Assembly: GCF_024171695.1 (NCBI RefSeq)
Contig: NZ_JAMTCF010000011.1
Coordinates: forward strand, 171,498 to 235,497
Length of the DNA stretch: 64,000 nt
Reading direction: 5' to 3'
From: Actinosynnema pretiosum
Lineage (GTDB): Bacteria > Actinomycetota > Actinomycetes > Mycobacteriales > Pseudonocardiaceae
Part shown: positions 33,135 to 42,124 of the stretch, one piece after another
How positions within the stretch are numbered: position 1 is the first letter of the stretch
How the letters are laid out: each line of letters begins with the position of its first letter
The notes under the pieces: model-generated
What the model was told of the DNA's origin: nothing
The model's input: only the letters and a program-made list of their open reading frames with translations
Database searches by the model: none
Made by a program: the position numbers and the translations under genes

Positions 33135-34091
33135 TCAGCGGTTCCCGGACCGCCGTGGGGAGCGTGGTTGGGTTGGGCGGGGTAAGGGGACGGTGGGCTT
33201 TTGTGCGAACACGAACGTGTTGTCGCCGAACGCGCCGTCCGGGGTGGGGGTCGCCTGGCCGTGGGGCTCGGCGTACTCGGTGGCCCGCCTGCTCGTCGCC
33301 GTCCAGCCGAGCAGGACCAGGTCCTCCTCGGAGTTCGGGCGTGGGTCGTGGTCGAACAGGGCGGGCAGGTCCACGTCGGCTACCGCCCGCGCCTCGGTGT
33401 AGAACGGGGCCAGGGGGTCGTGTGGGCTGTGCGAGCTCGGCTTCACCTCCAGCGCCAGCGTGCTCGCGGGCGCGGACAGCCTGGTGAGGTCGGCCAGCAG
33501 CGCCCGCAGGGCGGCGCGGGACAGGTACATGGACAGGCCCTCCACCAGCCACGCGGTCGGCTGGTCGGGGGACAGCCCGGCTGCCAGCAGCGCTGACGGC
33601 CAGTCGGCCTCCAGGTCGGTCGGCACCGGCACCCGGCGTGCGGTCGGGTGGGCGCCCGCGTCGTCCAGCACCCGCTGCTTGAACCCCAGCACGTGCTCCC
33701 GGTCCACCTCGAACACCGCCGTGCCCGGTGGCCAGTCCAGGCGCAGCGCCCGCGCGTCCAGACCGGCGGCCACCAGCACCACCTGCCGCGTCCCCGCGCG
33801 CGCCACCTCCAGCAGGTGGTCGTCGAAGACCCTGGTGCGCAAGCCGAAGTAGCGGGCGTCCCCGCTCCACAGCGGGTTCGCGTCGCCGCCCGGCACGTCC
33901 TCGAAGCGCAGCGGCCAGCTCGCCGCGCTCGGCTCCGCCCGGACGAAGCGCGCCGCGTACCCGTCCACCGCCACCGCGTCGGGACGGGTGCTCTCGACCG
34001 CCCGCGCCGCCGCGATCAGCAGCGCCGTGCGGCTCACGCCCTCGCCGATCGCCCGCTCGGGCCTCGTCCCCGCCCGTCCCGCCGCGGCCAC
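33135..34091 (-). CDS. PPM1/TIGR00027-type SAM methyltransferase
   Basis: A 318-residue protein of the leucine-carboxyl-methyltransferase-like family abundant in actinobacteria: R-T-A at the start, YFGLRTRVFDDHL, QVVLVAAGLDARALRL (SAM site), VFEVDRE and WLVEGLSMYL are the family landmarks. The last ~20 residues are a Pro/Arg-rich tail. It starts three bases after the EF-hand gene stop, so the two form an operon. Substrate unknown; small O- or carboxyl-methylations are typical. Confidence 0.88.
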   Translation of the reverse strand: MAAAGRAGTRPERAIGEGVSRTALLIAAARAVESTRPDAVAVDGYAARFVRAEPSAASWPLRFEDVPGGDANPLWSGDARYFGLRTRVFDDHLLEVARAGTRQVVLVAAGLDARALRLDWPPGTAVFEVDREHVLGFKQRVLDDAGAHPTARRVPVPTDLEADWPSALLAAGLSPDQPTAWLVEGLSMYLSRAALRALLADLTRLSAPASTLALEVKPSSHSPHDPLAPFYTEARAVADVDLPALFDHDPRPNSEEDLVLLGWTATSRRATEYAEPHGQATPTPDGAFGDNTFVFAQKPTVPLPRPTQPRSPRRSGNR

Positions 34092-34094
34092 GGG

Positions 34095-34643
34095 TCAGCG
34101 CCTGCTCTGCGCGGGCACCAGGTGGTCGCCCGCGATGCCCGCCTTGTCCGGGCGGTAGTAGTCCTTGATCGCCGACTCCCACGTGCCCACCTCGACCTCG
34201 TCGTCGGCGGTCGGCTCGAAGGCGTCGAACAGCGCCTCGATGTTGTCCCGGCTGAACCCGAACGCGGTCATCAGCGCGTGGAACCTCGGCCGCTCGATCA
34301 TGCCGTCGCCGTCCGGGTCGCCCAGCACGGCCAGCGCGCGGGCGAACACCGCCACCGCGTCCTCGAACCGCTCCGGCGAGAGCACGCAGCCGCAGAACTC
34401 GTCCAGGGTGATCCGGCCGTCCCGGTCCACGTCCAGGTGGTCGGCCAGCACCTCCCACCAGTTCGCGAGCGCCGCGCGCATGGCGTGCCGGTCGGACATC
34501 TCGGAGCCCGAGGCCGCCGCGTCCACCCGGTCGGCCATCAGGTCGAAGTCGTTCATCTCCAGCTCGCCGCTGCCGTCCGCGTCGAAGAGCGAGAAGATCA
34601 GCTCCGCCCTCGCCAGCGCCATCGGCTTCACCTCGGTCCGCAC
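34095..34643 (-). CDS. EF-hand calcium-binding protein
   Basis: A 182-residue protein with three canonical EF loops: DADGSGELEMNDF (near residue 21), DVDRDGRITLDEF (near 72) and DPDGDGMIERPRF (near 109), each with Asp/Glu at calcium positions 1, 3, 5 and 12 or equivalent, plus a degenerate fourth (EPTADDEVEVGTW). The layout is that of calerythrin-like actinobacterial proteins, probably a calcium sensor or buffer. GTG 34643 has AAAGGGG upstream. Co-transcribed with the methyltransferase. Confidence 0.9.
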   Translation of the reverse strand: MRTEVKPMALARAELIFSLFDADGSGELEMNDFDLMADRVDAAASGSEMSDRHAMRAALANWWEVLADHLDVDRDGRITLDEFCGCVLSPERFEDAVAVFARALAVLGDPDGDGMIERPRFHALMTAFGFSRDNIEALFDAFEPTADDEVEVGTWESAIKDYYRPDKAGIAGDHLVPAQSRR

Positions 34644-34934
34644 GGTCGCGCACCCCTTTCCCGGTCGGGTCGACCACCCGGTGCGGGTGATCCGGTTCCC
34701 AAGTTAGGGGACGGGGAGGGCGGGGTGGCCGGGATGGTTCTCGCTGCTCAGCGCGGTGATCACGGCGCGTCGCCGGGGTGCTCCACGGTCGTGGAGGGGA
34801 GGTCTCTCAGGCGCTCAGGAACGGGCCGGTGATCACTGCGCGGTGGTCTTCGGATGGCCCTGAACGGGGAAGTGTTGCCCTGGCGGGTGGTTCTGGATTT
34901 GTGGGCTTGTGGGTGCGGGGGGAGGGAGAAGGCG
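34644..34934. other. intergenic, no gene seen
   Basis: About 290 bases between the EF-hand gene and the peptidase terminator. It holds the EF-hand promoter and no persuasive coding frame. Confidence 0.5.
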
Positions 34935-34961
34935 GGCGGCCCCCCGTGGCGGGGGGCCGCC
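34935..34961 (-). terminator. hairpin terminator of the M14 peptidase gene
   Basis: A perfect 11-bp stem (GGCGGCCCCCC, complement at 34951-34961) with loop GTGGC lies 7 bases past the stop codon of the peptidase. Confidence 0.7.
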
Positions 34962-34968
34962 AGGCGGG

Positions 34969-37440
34969 TCAGCGCCGCTGCTTGGTCGCGCGCGCCGAGT
35001 CGGTGCACAGCGCGCCCACGTCCACGCTCTGCCCCCGGTCGACGAACACGTCCGTCAGCCCGACGAGCCTGCCGCGCTTGTCGGTGCAGGTGACCGTGTA
35101 CGCCTCCTTCACGCCGTAGGTCGGCGGCACCGGCGAGGCGAACTCGACCCTGCCGTTCGACCAGTCGTCCGGGTTCGCCGGATCGGCCTGCGAGTAGTTC
35201 ACCAGCACCGCCCGGTACTCGCCCGCGGGCGGGTCGACCAGGACGGCGCGCTCGGAGTTCGTGCCGCCCGTGGCCGACTGCGCGACGATCTCGTCGGCGG
35301 CGTTCAGGACGAACAGGTCCCAGTCGGTCGCGGCGGACCCCCACGACACCGACACGTCGAACCGCCCGTTGTCCGCCGACGGCAGGCCGCTCACGGTGAA
35401 CGGGATGACCTCGGCGCCCTGGTCCGAGGGGAACGAGGGGTTCTCGGCGGGCACGCCGGGCGGGTTGACCAGCGTGATCGAGGACTGCGGTGGCGCCTGG
35501 GGCTCGCGCCCGTAGCGGCCCGCGACGTACGGGCGCGTCGACGGGTTGACCGACCAGGAGAACCGGCCGCCGGGCGCGGTGTGCTTCGACTCCAGGGTCT
35601 CGGTCACCATGATCGGCGGCGTGGTGGTGCCGTCCGGCTGGCGCACCGGCGAGGTCGGCGTCTGGAAGGTCTTGCGCGCCTTCAGCTCGTAGCCCTTGGG
35701 CGCGGTCCCGGTCAGCGTGCCGTGCGCGGCCGGGTCGGCGGCGTTGGCCAGCATGTCCAGGAACGCGGCCCGGTTGCCGCCCTTGCCCGCGCCTGCGGCG
35801 GGCGCGGTCCCCAGGTACTCGGCGACGACGGCGTTCTCGTACGCCGGGTGGAAGCCCGCCGTGTTGATCTCGAAGGTGAACCCGAAACCGCCGGTGGTCC
35901 AGTAGGACCAGTCGTCCGTGGTGCCGGTCGTGTCGTACAGGCCCCACGACGGCATGCTCTCGTAACCGTTGCGGGAGGCCATCTTGTCGCCCAGCGCCTT
36001 GACGACCGGCTCCTCCAGCGGCGCGCGCACGTCGGCCACGCCCGGCGGGCGCAGCACCAGGTTCCCGTAGGTGTGCAAGGTGATCAGGTTGGTGACGGCG
36101 CGCTCGGAGACGAGCTTGCGGATGTTGCGGGTCTCCGGCTCGGAGAACGGCGCGGAACCCCGGTAGGTCTCCCCGCTCCACGAGGTGCTCGCGCCCGCGC
36201 CGCCCCAGAAGCCCGCGTAGTTCCGGTTCGGGTCGGTGCCGCGCGCGCTGCCGCCCGGATTCGCCTTGCACACACCGGTTCCCAGCGCGGGCGGCGAGTC
36301 GGAGGCGCGGCAGTTCTTCCGCTTCATCTCGTAGTCGAAGCGGGAGAAATCGCCCTTGGGCTCGGCCTCGCGGGAGATGGAGAAGCCGTCCACGTTGACG
36401 ATCGGGACGATCAGGTTGCGGGTCTTGGCGACCAGGGGCTTGAGGGACTTGTCCTGGTAGCCCTCGACCAGCTCGTAGGCCCACTCGATCGCGTGCTCGC
36501 TCGCGGGCCACTCGCGCGCGTGGTGCACGCCCATGACCGTGTTGACCGGTTTGCCGTCGTTGGCGTTCCCGACGTTCTCCGCGATCTCGACGGCGACCAC
36601 GTCCCGGCCCTCGACGGACGGCTCGGCCAGCGTGAATGCCTTGACCAGCTTGGGGTTCGCGCGGGCGAGCTCCTTCAGCTCGTGGTCGTACTCGTAGAGG
36701 TGGCGGTAGGAGGTGCGGCCGGACGGCAGGGCCGTGGACGCGCGGGACGCGGCGTACTCGCGGTCGTGCTCGGCGTGCTCGCGGGAGGTCCTGGACAGGT
36801 CGGCGTCGACGGTGGTGTAGGTCAAACCGCTGTCGCGCAACACCTTCCGGTCCGCGTCACCGGCCAGCACCACCTCGACGCCGGTCGCGTCGCCCTTCTC
36901 GGTGAGGTCGAGGTCGAGGCCGAGGAGGGCGGTCTTGTCCTTCGGCTGCGGGGTGTGCACGCGCACGACCTCGGCGCGCTCGGCCGTGGTGGGGGCGCCC
37001 TGCGGGGTGAGGGCGAGGAAGTCGACGCCCAGCACGGCGGACTTGGCCGGACCTGAGTAGCGGCAGCCCTGGACGACGAGCGCCTGGCCCTTGGTCACGA
37101 AGCTCTCGGCCAGCTCGCGGCTGCGCAGGGCGGAGGAGGCGGCGACGACGGCCCCGGTGGCCTTGTCGAAGACGGCGAGGTCCCAGTCGCCCTCGGCGCC
37201 CGTGCCGGGGGAGAGGCGGGCCTGGATCAGGCCGTCGACGCCGGAGGTGACCTCGCGGCGGTCGACGCCAGGGGTCCTGGCCGGGAGCGGGGAGTCGAAG
37301 CACGCCCTGGTCACGGCCCGGTCGGCGCGCAGGACGCGGTCCTGGGCGGTCGCGGCGGGGGCGGTGAGCGCGGTGACCGCTAAGGCCGTCGCCCCCACCG
37401 CTATGGCTGCTCGCACCACCGGGGTGGATCTGGGTGTCAT
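34969..37440 (-). CDS. secreted M14 zinc carboxypeptidase
   Basis: An 823-residue secreted metallopeptidase: signal peptide (about 1-33), N-terminal region with a beta-sandwich-like start, M14 domain about residues 240-600, then a C-terminal PPC-like beta domain and tail. Zinc ligands His307 and Glu310 (HARE) and His456 (LHTYGN); catalytic Glu524 (FTFEIN). DPNRNYAGFWGG provides substrate-binding Arg/Asn-Arg residues. ATG 37440 was taken since the signal peptide begins there. Single-gene unit ending at a hairpin. It degrades extracellular peptides. Confidence 0.92.
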   Translation of the reverse strand: MTPRSTPVVRAAIAVGATALAVTALTAPAATAQDRVLRADRAVTRACFDSPLPARTPGVDRREVTSGVDGLIQARLSPGTGAEGDWDLAVFDKATGAVVAASSALRSRELAESFVTKGQALVVQGCRYSGPAKSAVLGVDFLALTPQGAPTTAERAEVVRVHTPQPKDKTALLGLDLDLTEKGDATGVEVVLAGDADRKVLRDSGLTYTTVDADLSRTSREHAEHDREYAASRASTALPSGRTSYRHLYEYDHELKELARANPKLVKAFTLAEPSVEGRDVVAVEIAENVGNANDGKPVNTVMGVHHAREWPASEHAIEWAYELVEGYQDKSLKPLVAKTRNLIVPIVNVDGFSISREAEPKGDFSRFDYEMKRKNCRASDSPPALGTGVCKANPGGSARGTDPNRNYAGFWGGAGASTSWSGETYRGSAPFSEPETRNIRKLVSERAVTNLITLHTYGNLVLRPPGVADVRAPLEEPVVKALGDKMASRNGYESMPSWGLYDTTGTTDDWSYWTTGGFGFTFEINTAGFHPAYENAVVAEYLGTAPAAGAGKGGNRAAFLDMLANAADPAAHGTLTGTAPKGYELKARKTFQTPTSPVRQPDGTTTPPIMVTETLESKHTAPGGRFSWSVNPSTRPYVAGRYGREPQAPPQSSITLVNPPGVPAENPSFPSDQGAEVIPFTVSGLPSADNGRFDVSVSWGSAATDWDLFVLNAADEIVAQSATGGTNSERAVLVDPPAGEYRAVLVNYSQADPANPDDWSNGRVEFASPVPPTYGVKEAYTVTCTDKRGRLVGLTDVFVDRGQSVDVGALCTDSARATKQRR

Positions 37441-37732
37441 GCGGGGCTCCGTTTCGTCGAGCGCACAGGCGATCGACGCTAGGGGGCGGGCGGGTGCGGC
37501 GGCCATACCCGGAAGTCGGTGTCGCTGCGGCATTCCGGTGATTGCGCCGGGTGGGGTGAACGGGGTGTTCCGGAACTGTTCCGGCGAGGGGAACGCCTGT
37601 GCGGGAGGCGGTGTGGTGGTGGGCGGCTCGCTCTCCTCCTGGGACGGCGCGCCTCGGGGCGCGCCGGTGAACGAGCAGGTCAGGGCTCTGGTGGTGTGGC
37701 TGTGGCCACCCTGACTAGTTTTGCTGCCAATC
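37441..37732. other. intergenic, divergent promoter region, one hairpin
   Basis: No gene is apparent between the divergent peptidase and regulator genes. A 9-bp stem with a TCGG loop lies at 37645-37666 (CGGCGCGCC / GGCGCGCCG). Confidence 0.5.
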
Positions 37733-37746
37733 GACGTTATAACGTC
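37733..37746 (+). promoter_or_regulatory. 14-bp perfect palindrome over the -10
   Basis: GACGTTATAACGTC is fully self-complementary and contains TATAAC (37738-37743) as -10. GTG 37754 is 10 bases further, so the mRNA is nearly or fully leaderless. Likely the autoregulatory site of the regulator that follows. Confidence 0.65.
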
Positions 37747-37753
37747 TTCTACC

Positions 37754-38440
37754 GTGGAAACCACGGGTGCTGGGCCCAGCGGTGGGGCCATCGACACGCC
37801 GCAGCACCGGGCCCTCGGGTCCGGGAGCCGGGTCGCCATCCTCGGGCTCGTGCGGGCCGCCGAGGGCGGGCTCACGGCGGCTGAGGTCGCGGCTGCCACC
37901 GGGCAGCACCTGTCGACCACGCGCGCCCACCTGGAGCGGCTCGTCGGCGCTGGCCTCGTCGTCAAGGCGCGTGCGGGCGGTGGGCAGCCGGGGCGTCCCG
38001 CCTGGCGGTACCGCGCCGCCGCCGACGACCCGGCGCCCGCTCCCTACCGGACGCTCGCCGCGGTTCTGCTCGGGCAGCTCGGGAAGGACCCCGACGGGGG
38101 GCCCGCCGCCGCCGAGCGGGTCGGGCGGGAGTGGGGGCGGCAGCTCGCGGGGGAGTCCGGGGCCGGTGGGGCCGTGGAGACGGTCAGCTCGGTGTTCGAC
38201 GGGCTCGGGTTCAGCCCCGTGCTGCACGAGGGGGCCGGTGGGGCGGTGGACCTGCACTTGCGGACCTGTCCGTTCCTCGAACTCGTGGACCAGGCGCCCG
38301 ACACCATGTGCACGTTGCACGCCGGGGTGGTGCGCGGGGTGCTGGACGAGCGCGGGGGCGACGGGGACGCTGCGGTGCTCGTGCCCTTCGGGGCGCCCAA
38401 GGCCTGCGTGGTGCGGCTTCCCGACGACGGGGAGTCGTGA
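37754..38440 (+). CDS. winged-helix regulator with Cys-containing sensor domain
   Basis: A 228-residue regulator. A winged HTH spans about residues 22-90 (LTAAEVAAATGQHLSTTRAH), followed by a domain ending in LRTCPFLELVDQAPDTMC and a further late Cys, a pattern seen in ArsR/SufR-like regulators that bind an Fe-S cluster. It heads an operon with NnrS-like proteins and a NirK-like enzyme, so sensing nitric oxide or oxidative conditions through a cluster is a reasonable inference. Its stop overlaps the next start (TGATG). Confidence 0.75.
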   Translation: METTGAGPSGGAIDTPQHRALGSGSRVAILGLVRAAEGGLTAAEVAAATGQHLSTTRAHLERLVGAGLVVKARAGGGQPGRPAWRYRAAADDPAPAPYRTLAAVLLGQLGKDPDGGPAAAERVGREWGRQLAGESGAGGAVETVSSVFDGLGFSPVLHEGAGGAVDLHLRTCPFLELVDQAPDTMCTLHAGVVRGVLDERGGDGDAAVLVPFGAPKACVVRLPDDGES

Positions 38441-39522
38441 TGGGGGTCGGGTGGCGGGTTCCGGTGCTCGTGGGGGCCGCGCTCGCGCTGCTCGGTGGGC
38501 TCTACGCGGCGCTGCTGCTGTCCGGGGCCGCCGTGCCCGCGCCGTCCTCGCCCGTCGAGGAGGTGCACGGGCCGGTCATGGTGTTCGGGTTCGTGGGATC
38601 GCTCGTCGCGTTGGAGCGGGCGGTCGCGCTCGGGCGGCGGATCGGGTTGCTGGCGCCGGGGTGCTCGGCCGTCGGCGGGCTGGTGCTGCTCGGCGGTGGG
38701 CCGGGGTTCGTGGGCAAGCTGTTGCTGGTGCTCGGGGGAATCGGGCTGCTCGGGATCTACCGGGAGCTGTGGAAGCGGCACGGGTCCGTCGCGCTGCTCG
38801 CCCAGGCCGTGGGGGCTTTCGCCTGGTACGCGGCGGGGTTGTTGTGGCTGGCCGGGTTCCTCGTGCCCGAGGTCGTGCCGTGGATGGCGGTCTTCGTCAT
38901 CGCCACCATCGCGGGGGAGCGGCTTGAGCTCGCGCGGGTCGGGATGCTCGGGGCCGGTGTCGAGCGGTGGTTCCTCGCGGTGGTGTGCGGGCTCGTCGTG
39001 GGGGCCCTCGCGGTTCACCTGTGGCCTTCGTTCGGGGCGCACCTGTTCGGGTTCGCGCTGCTCGCCCTCACCGGGTGGCTGGTCGTGTTCGACGTCGCGC
39101 GGCGCACGGTGCGGGGCAGCGGGTTGCCGCGCTACGTGGCCGTGGGGCTGCTCGCCGGGTACGGGTGGCTCGCGGTCGCCGGGGTGCTCTGGGCCGGTGG
39201 GGGCGCCGCGCTCGACGGGGACCGGTACGACGCCGTCCTGCACTCGGTGTTCCTCGGGTTCACCATGTCCATGGTCTTCGCGCACGCGCCGGTGATCCTC
39301 CCCGCCGTGCTGCGCCGCCCGCTGCCGTACCACCCCGCGCTCTACGCGCCGCTCGCGCTGCTGCACCTGTCCCTGGCGGTGCGGGTCGGGATCGGCGACA
39401 CGACCGGGCTCAAGGACCTGTGGCGGTGGGCCTGCTACGCGAACGTCGTGGCGGTGCTGGGTTTCGTCGGCTGCGCCGCCGCGCTCTCGTCGGCCGCAGG
39501 CAGGAAGCGGGTCACGGCATGA
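38440..39522 (+). CDS. NnrS-like polytopic membrane protein
   Basis: A 360-residue membrane protein with about 10-12 helices. VEEVHGPVMVFGFVGSLVALERAV at the start and VLHSVFLGFTMSMVFAHAPVILP with conserved His near the end resemble NnrS haem-copper proteins and the hypothetical membrane proteins paired with actinobacterial nirK. Coupled to both neighbours by start/stop overlaps. Probable role in nitric oxide or copper handling; not proven. Confidence 0.7.
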   Translation: MGVGWRVPVLVGAALALLGGLYAALLLSGAAVPAPSSPVEEVHGPVMVFGFVGSLVALERAVALGRRIGLLAPGCSAVGGLVLLGGGPGFVGKLLLVLGGIGLLGIYRELWKRHGSVALLAQAVGAFAWYAAGLLWLAGFLVPEVVPWMAVFVIATIAGERLELARVGMLGAGVERWFLAVVCGLVVGALAVHLWPSFGAHLFGFALLALTGWLVVFDVARRTVRGSGLPRYVAVGLLAGYGWLAVAGVLWAGGGAALDGDRYDAVLHSVFLGFTMSMVFAHAPVILPAVLRRPLPYHPALYAPLALLHLSLAVRVGIGDTTGLKDLWRWACYANVVAVLGFVGCAAALSSAAGRKRVTA

Positions 39523-40760
39523 TCCCCCTCTCACCCCAGTCGGGACGGGCCGAGATCCCGATCACGCCGGTCACGCCCACCGGGCGGGCCAACTGGCACT
39601 GGCGGGTCGGGTTCGTCCCGGCCGTCTACCTGGCCGCGCTCGTCGTCCTCTCGTTCGCGCACACGTTCATCGCCACCTGGTACTGGCTCGCCGTGCACCT
39701 GCTGATGCTCGGCGCGGCCACCAACGCGATCCTGGTGTGGAGCGCGCACTTCACCTCGGCGGTGCTGCGCGTCCCCGCGCTGCCGCACCGGCGGGGCGAG
39801 TCGATCCGGTTGATCGCGCTCAACGCCGGGGTGGTGCTGGTGCTCGTCGGCGGCACGACCGACTGGCCGTGGACCGGGGTGGTCGGCGCGGCCGTCGTGT
39901 TCACCGCCGTGGCCTGGCACCTGTGCTGGCTGGCGGCCCGGCTCCGCGCCGCGCTGCCCGCCCGGTTCGCGGTCACCGCGCACTACTACGTCGCCGCCTG
40001 CTGCGCGCTGCTCACCGGCATCCCGGTGGGCGCCTGGATGCTGGTCACCGACGACGGCGCGCGCGACCGGCTGATCCTGTTCCACGCGCACGTGAACGTG
40101 CTGGGCTGGGTCGCGCTGACCATCGTCGGGACGCTGTTCACCCTGTGGCCCACCGTGCTGCGCACCCGGCTCGACGACGGCGCGCCCGCAGCCGCCCGCA
40201 CCGCGCTGCCCACGGCGGTGACCGGGGTGGTGCTGCTGGGGATCGGCGTTCTGGCCTGGTGGCCGGTGCTCGCGGCGGCCGGGATCGGGGTGTTCGGGGT
40301 GGCCGTGGTGGTCACCGTCGTGCCCGGTTTCCGCACCGCCTGGCGGAAACCGCCGCAGTCCTTCGCCGCGTGGTCGATCGCCGCCGGGGTCGGCTGGCTG
40401 CTCGTGGCGCTCGGCGTCGACGCGGTCGCGGTGCTGTCGGCGTCCGACGCGCACGAGGCGGTGGGCGGGTTCGGCGACGTGCTGACGCCGCTGCTGGTCG
40501 GCGCGGTGGCGCAGATCCTGCTGGGAGCGCTGGCCTACCTCATGCCGGTGGTGCTCGGCGGTGGACCGGGGGCGGTGCGCGAGCGCGGCGAGCTGTTCGA
40601 CCGGCACTGGGCCCAGCGGGTGGCGATGGGCAACGCCGCGCTGGTCGTGTTCGTGCTGCCCGCCGTGCCGTACGTGCGGATCGCGGTGTCGACGCTGCTG
40701 GTCGTCGCGCTGCTCCAGTTCCTGCTGCCCGCTGCCCGCGTGCTGCTCAAGCGGAGGTGA
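39519..40760 (+). CDS. polytopic His-rich membrane protein of the nirK-type operon
   Basis: A 413-residue protein with about 11-12 membrane helices. Conserved-looking His residues occur in helices (VHLLMLG, WSAHFT, AHYYVA, LFHAHVNVLGW), as in NnrS or haem-copper oxidase subunit I-like proteins. ATG 39519 overlaps the preceding stop by four bases, and its own stop overlaps the next GTG. It may carry haem and serve electron transfer or NO handling for the copper enzyme. Confidence 0.7.
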   Translation: MIPLSPQSGRAEIPITPVTPTGRANWHWRVGFVPAVYLAALVVLSFAHTFIATWYWLAVHLLMLGAATNAILVWSAHFTSAVLRVPALPHRRGESIRLIALNAGVVLVLVGGTTDWPWTGVVGAAVVFTAVAWHLCWLAARLRAALPARFAVTAHYYVAACCALLTGIPVGAWMLVTDDGARDRLILFHAHVNVLGWVALTIVGTLFTLWPTVLRTRLDDGAPAAARTALPTAVTGVVLLGIGVLAWWPVLAAAGIGVFGVAVVVTVVPGFRTAWRKPPQSFAAWSIAAGVGWLLVALGVDAVAVLSASDAHEAVGGFGDVLTPLLVGAVAQILLGALAYLMPVVLGGGPGAVRERGELFDRHWAQRVAMGNAALVVFVLPAVPYVRIAVSTLLVVALLQFLLPAARVLLKRR

Positions 40761-42124
40761 AGGCCTTGTCCGAGAAGAAGAACCGACCGCTGGGCGGGGT
40801 CGCGGCCGGGGTGGCGCTGGTGCTGGTCGCGGTGCTCGCGGGCATCGCGGCGCAGCGCGTCGCGGACGGCGGACCGGCTACCACCGAGGTCGCCGCCGCC
40901 GTGACGCCCACCGGGAGCACCACGACGGTGGAGGTGAGCATCGTCGAGATGCGGTACCAGCCCTCGGTGATCAGCGTGCCCGCCGGGGACCGGCTCGTCA
41001 TCGTGCTGACCAACTCCGACCAGCGGCGGCACGACCTGGTGCTGGCCACCGGGCAGAGGACCGGTCCGGTCGGCGCGGGCGCGGAGGTGACCCTGGACGC
41101 CGGGGTGATCGGCGGGGCGGTGGACGGGTGGTGCTCGCTGCCCGGTCACCGGCAGGCCGGGATGACGCTCACCATCACCACCACCGGGTCCGGCGCGCAG
41201 GCCGCCGCGGACCACTCTCAGCACGGCAGTTCCGCCGAAGGGCACGGCGAGCACGGCGCGGCGCCGCAGTCGATCGACACGATGGCCGCGCCGTCCGCCG
41301 ACTTCCGGGCCCGCGACGCCGCGCTGCCCGCCGCGTCCGGCGAGCGGGTGCACCGGCACGTGCTGCGGGTCGAGGAGGTCGAGGTCGAGATCGCTCCGAA
41401 CGTGCGGCAGGTGATGTGGACCTACAACGGGACCGCACCGGGACCCGTGCTGCGCGGCAAGGTCGGCGACGTCTTCGAGATCGAGCTGCACAACGACGGG
41501 ACCGTCGACCACGGCGTCGACTTCCACGCCGGTGCGCTCGCGCCGGACGGGCCGATGCGGCCGATCGAGCCGGGGGAGAGCCTGACCTACCGGTTCACCG
41601 CCACCAAGGCGGGCATCTGGATGTACCACTGCTCGACCATGCCGATGATGCTGCACATCGCGAACGGCATGTACGGCGCGGTGATCATCGACCCGCCGGA
41701 CCTGCCCGCCGTCGACCGCGAGTACGTGCTGGTGCAGTCCGAGCTGTACCTGGGCGGCGACCAGGCGAAGATGCGCGCGGAGAACCCGGACGCCGTGGCG
41801 TTCAACGGTTACGCGGCGCAGTACGCGCACCGGCCGCTCACGGCGGAGGTCGGCGAGCGGGTCCGGTTCTGGCTGCTGGACGTCGGGCCGAACCGGTCGG
41901 GCGCGTTCCACGTCGTCGGCGCGCAGTTCGACCGGGTGTACGCGGAGGGGACCTACCGGTTGCAGCCGGGCGACCCCGGCGGGTCGCAGGTGCTGCCGCT
42001 GGCCCCGGCGGAGGGCGGGTTCGTGGAGACGGTGTTCCCCGAGGCCGGGCACTACCCGTTCGTCAGCCACGCCATGGTCGACGCCGAGCGCGGGGCGCGG
42101 GGGATCGTGGAGGTGACCGGCTGA
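40757..42124 (+). CDS. NirK-like multicopper protein with extra N-terminal cupredoxin
   Basis: A 455-residue exported or membrane-tethered protein: N-terminal helix (about 12-32), a cupredoxin with type-1 copper residues (RHDLV ... CSLPGHRQAGM), a His-rich linker, then two NirK-type cupredoxin domains. HGVDFHAG, MYHCSTMPMMLHIANGM and YPFVSHAM supply the type-1 and type-2 ligands of copper nitrite reductase. However, the residue equivalent to the catalytic His255 of Alcaligenes NirK is Gln (FHVVGAQFD). Coupled upstream by GTGA and downstream by TGATG. Confidence 0.82.
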   Translation: MKALSEKKNRPLGGVAAGVALVLVAVLAGIAAQRVADGGPATTEVAAAVTPTGSTTTVEVSIVEMRYQPSVISVPAGDRLVIVLTNSDQRRHDLVLATGQRTGPVGAGAEVTLDAGVIGGAVDGWCSLPGHRQAGMTLTITTTGSGAQAAADHSQHGSSAEGHGEHGAAPQSIDTMAAPSADFRARDAALPAASGERVHRHVLRVEEVEVEIAPNVRQVMWTYNGTAPGPVLRGKVGDVFEIELHNDGTVDHGVDFHAGALAPDGPMRPIEPGESLTYRFTATKAGIWMYHCSTMPMMLHIANGMYGAVIIDPPDLPAVDREYVLVQSELYLGGDQAKMRAENPDAVAFNGYAAQYAHRPLTAEVGERVRFWLLDVGPNRSGAFHVVGAQFDRVYAEGTYRLQPGDPGGSQVLPLAPAEGGFVETVFPEAGHYPFVSHAMVDAERGARGIVEVTG

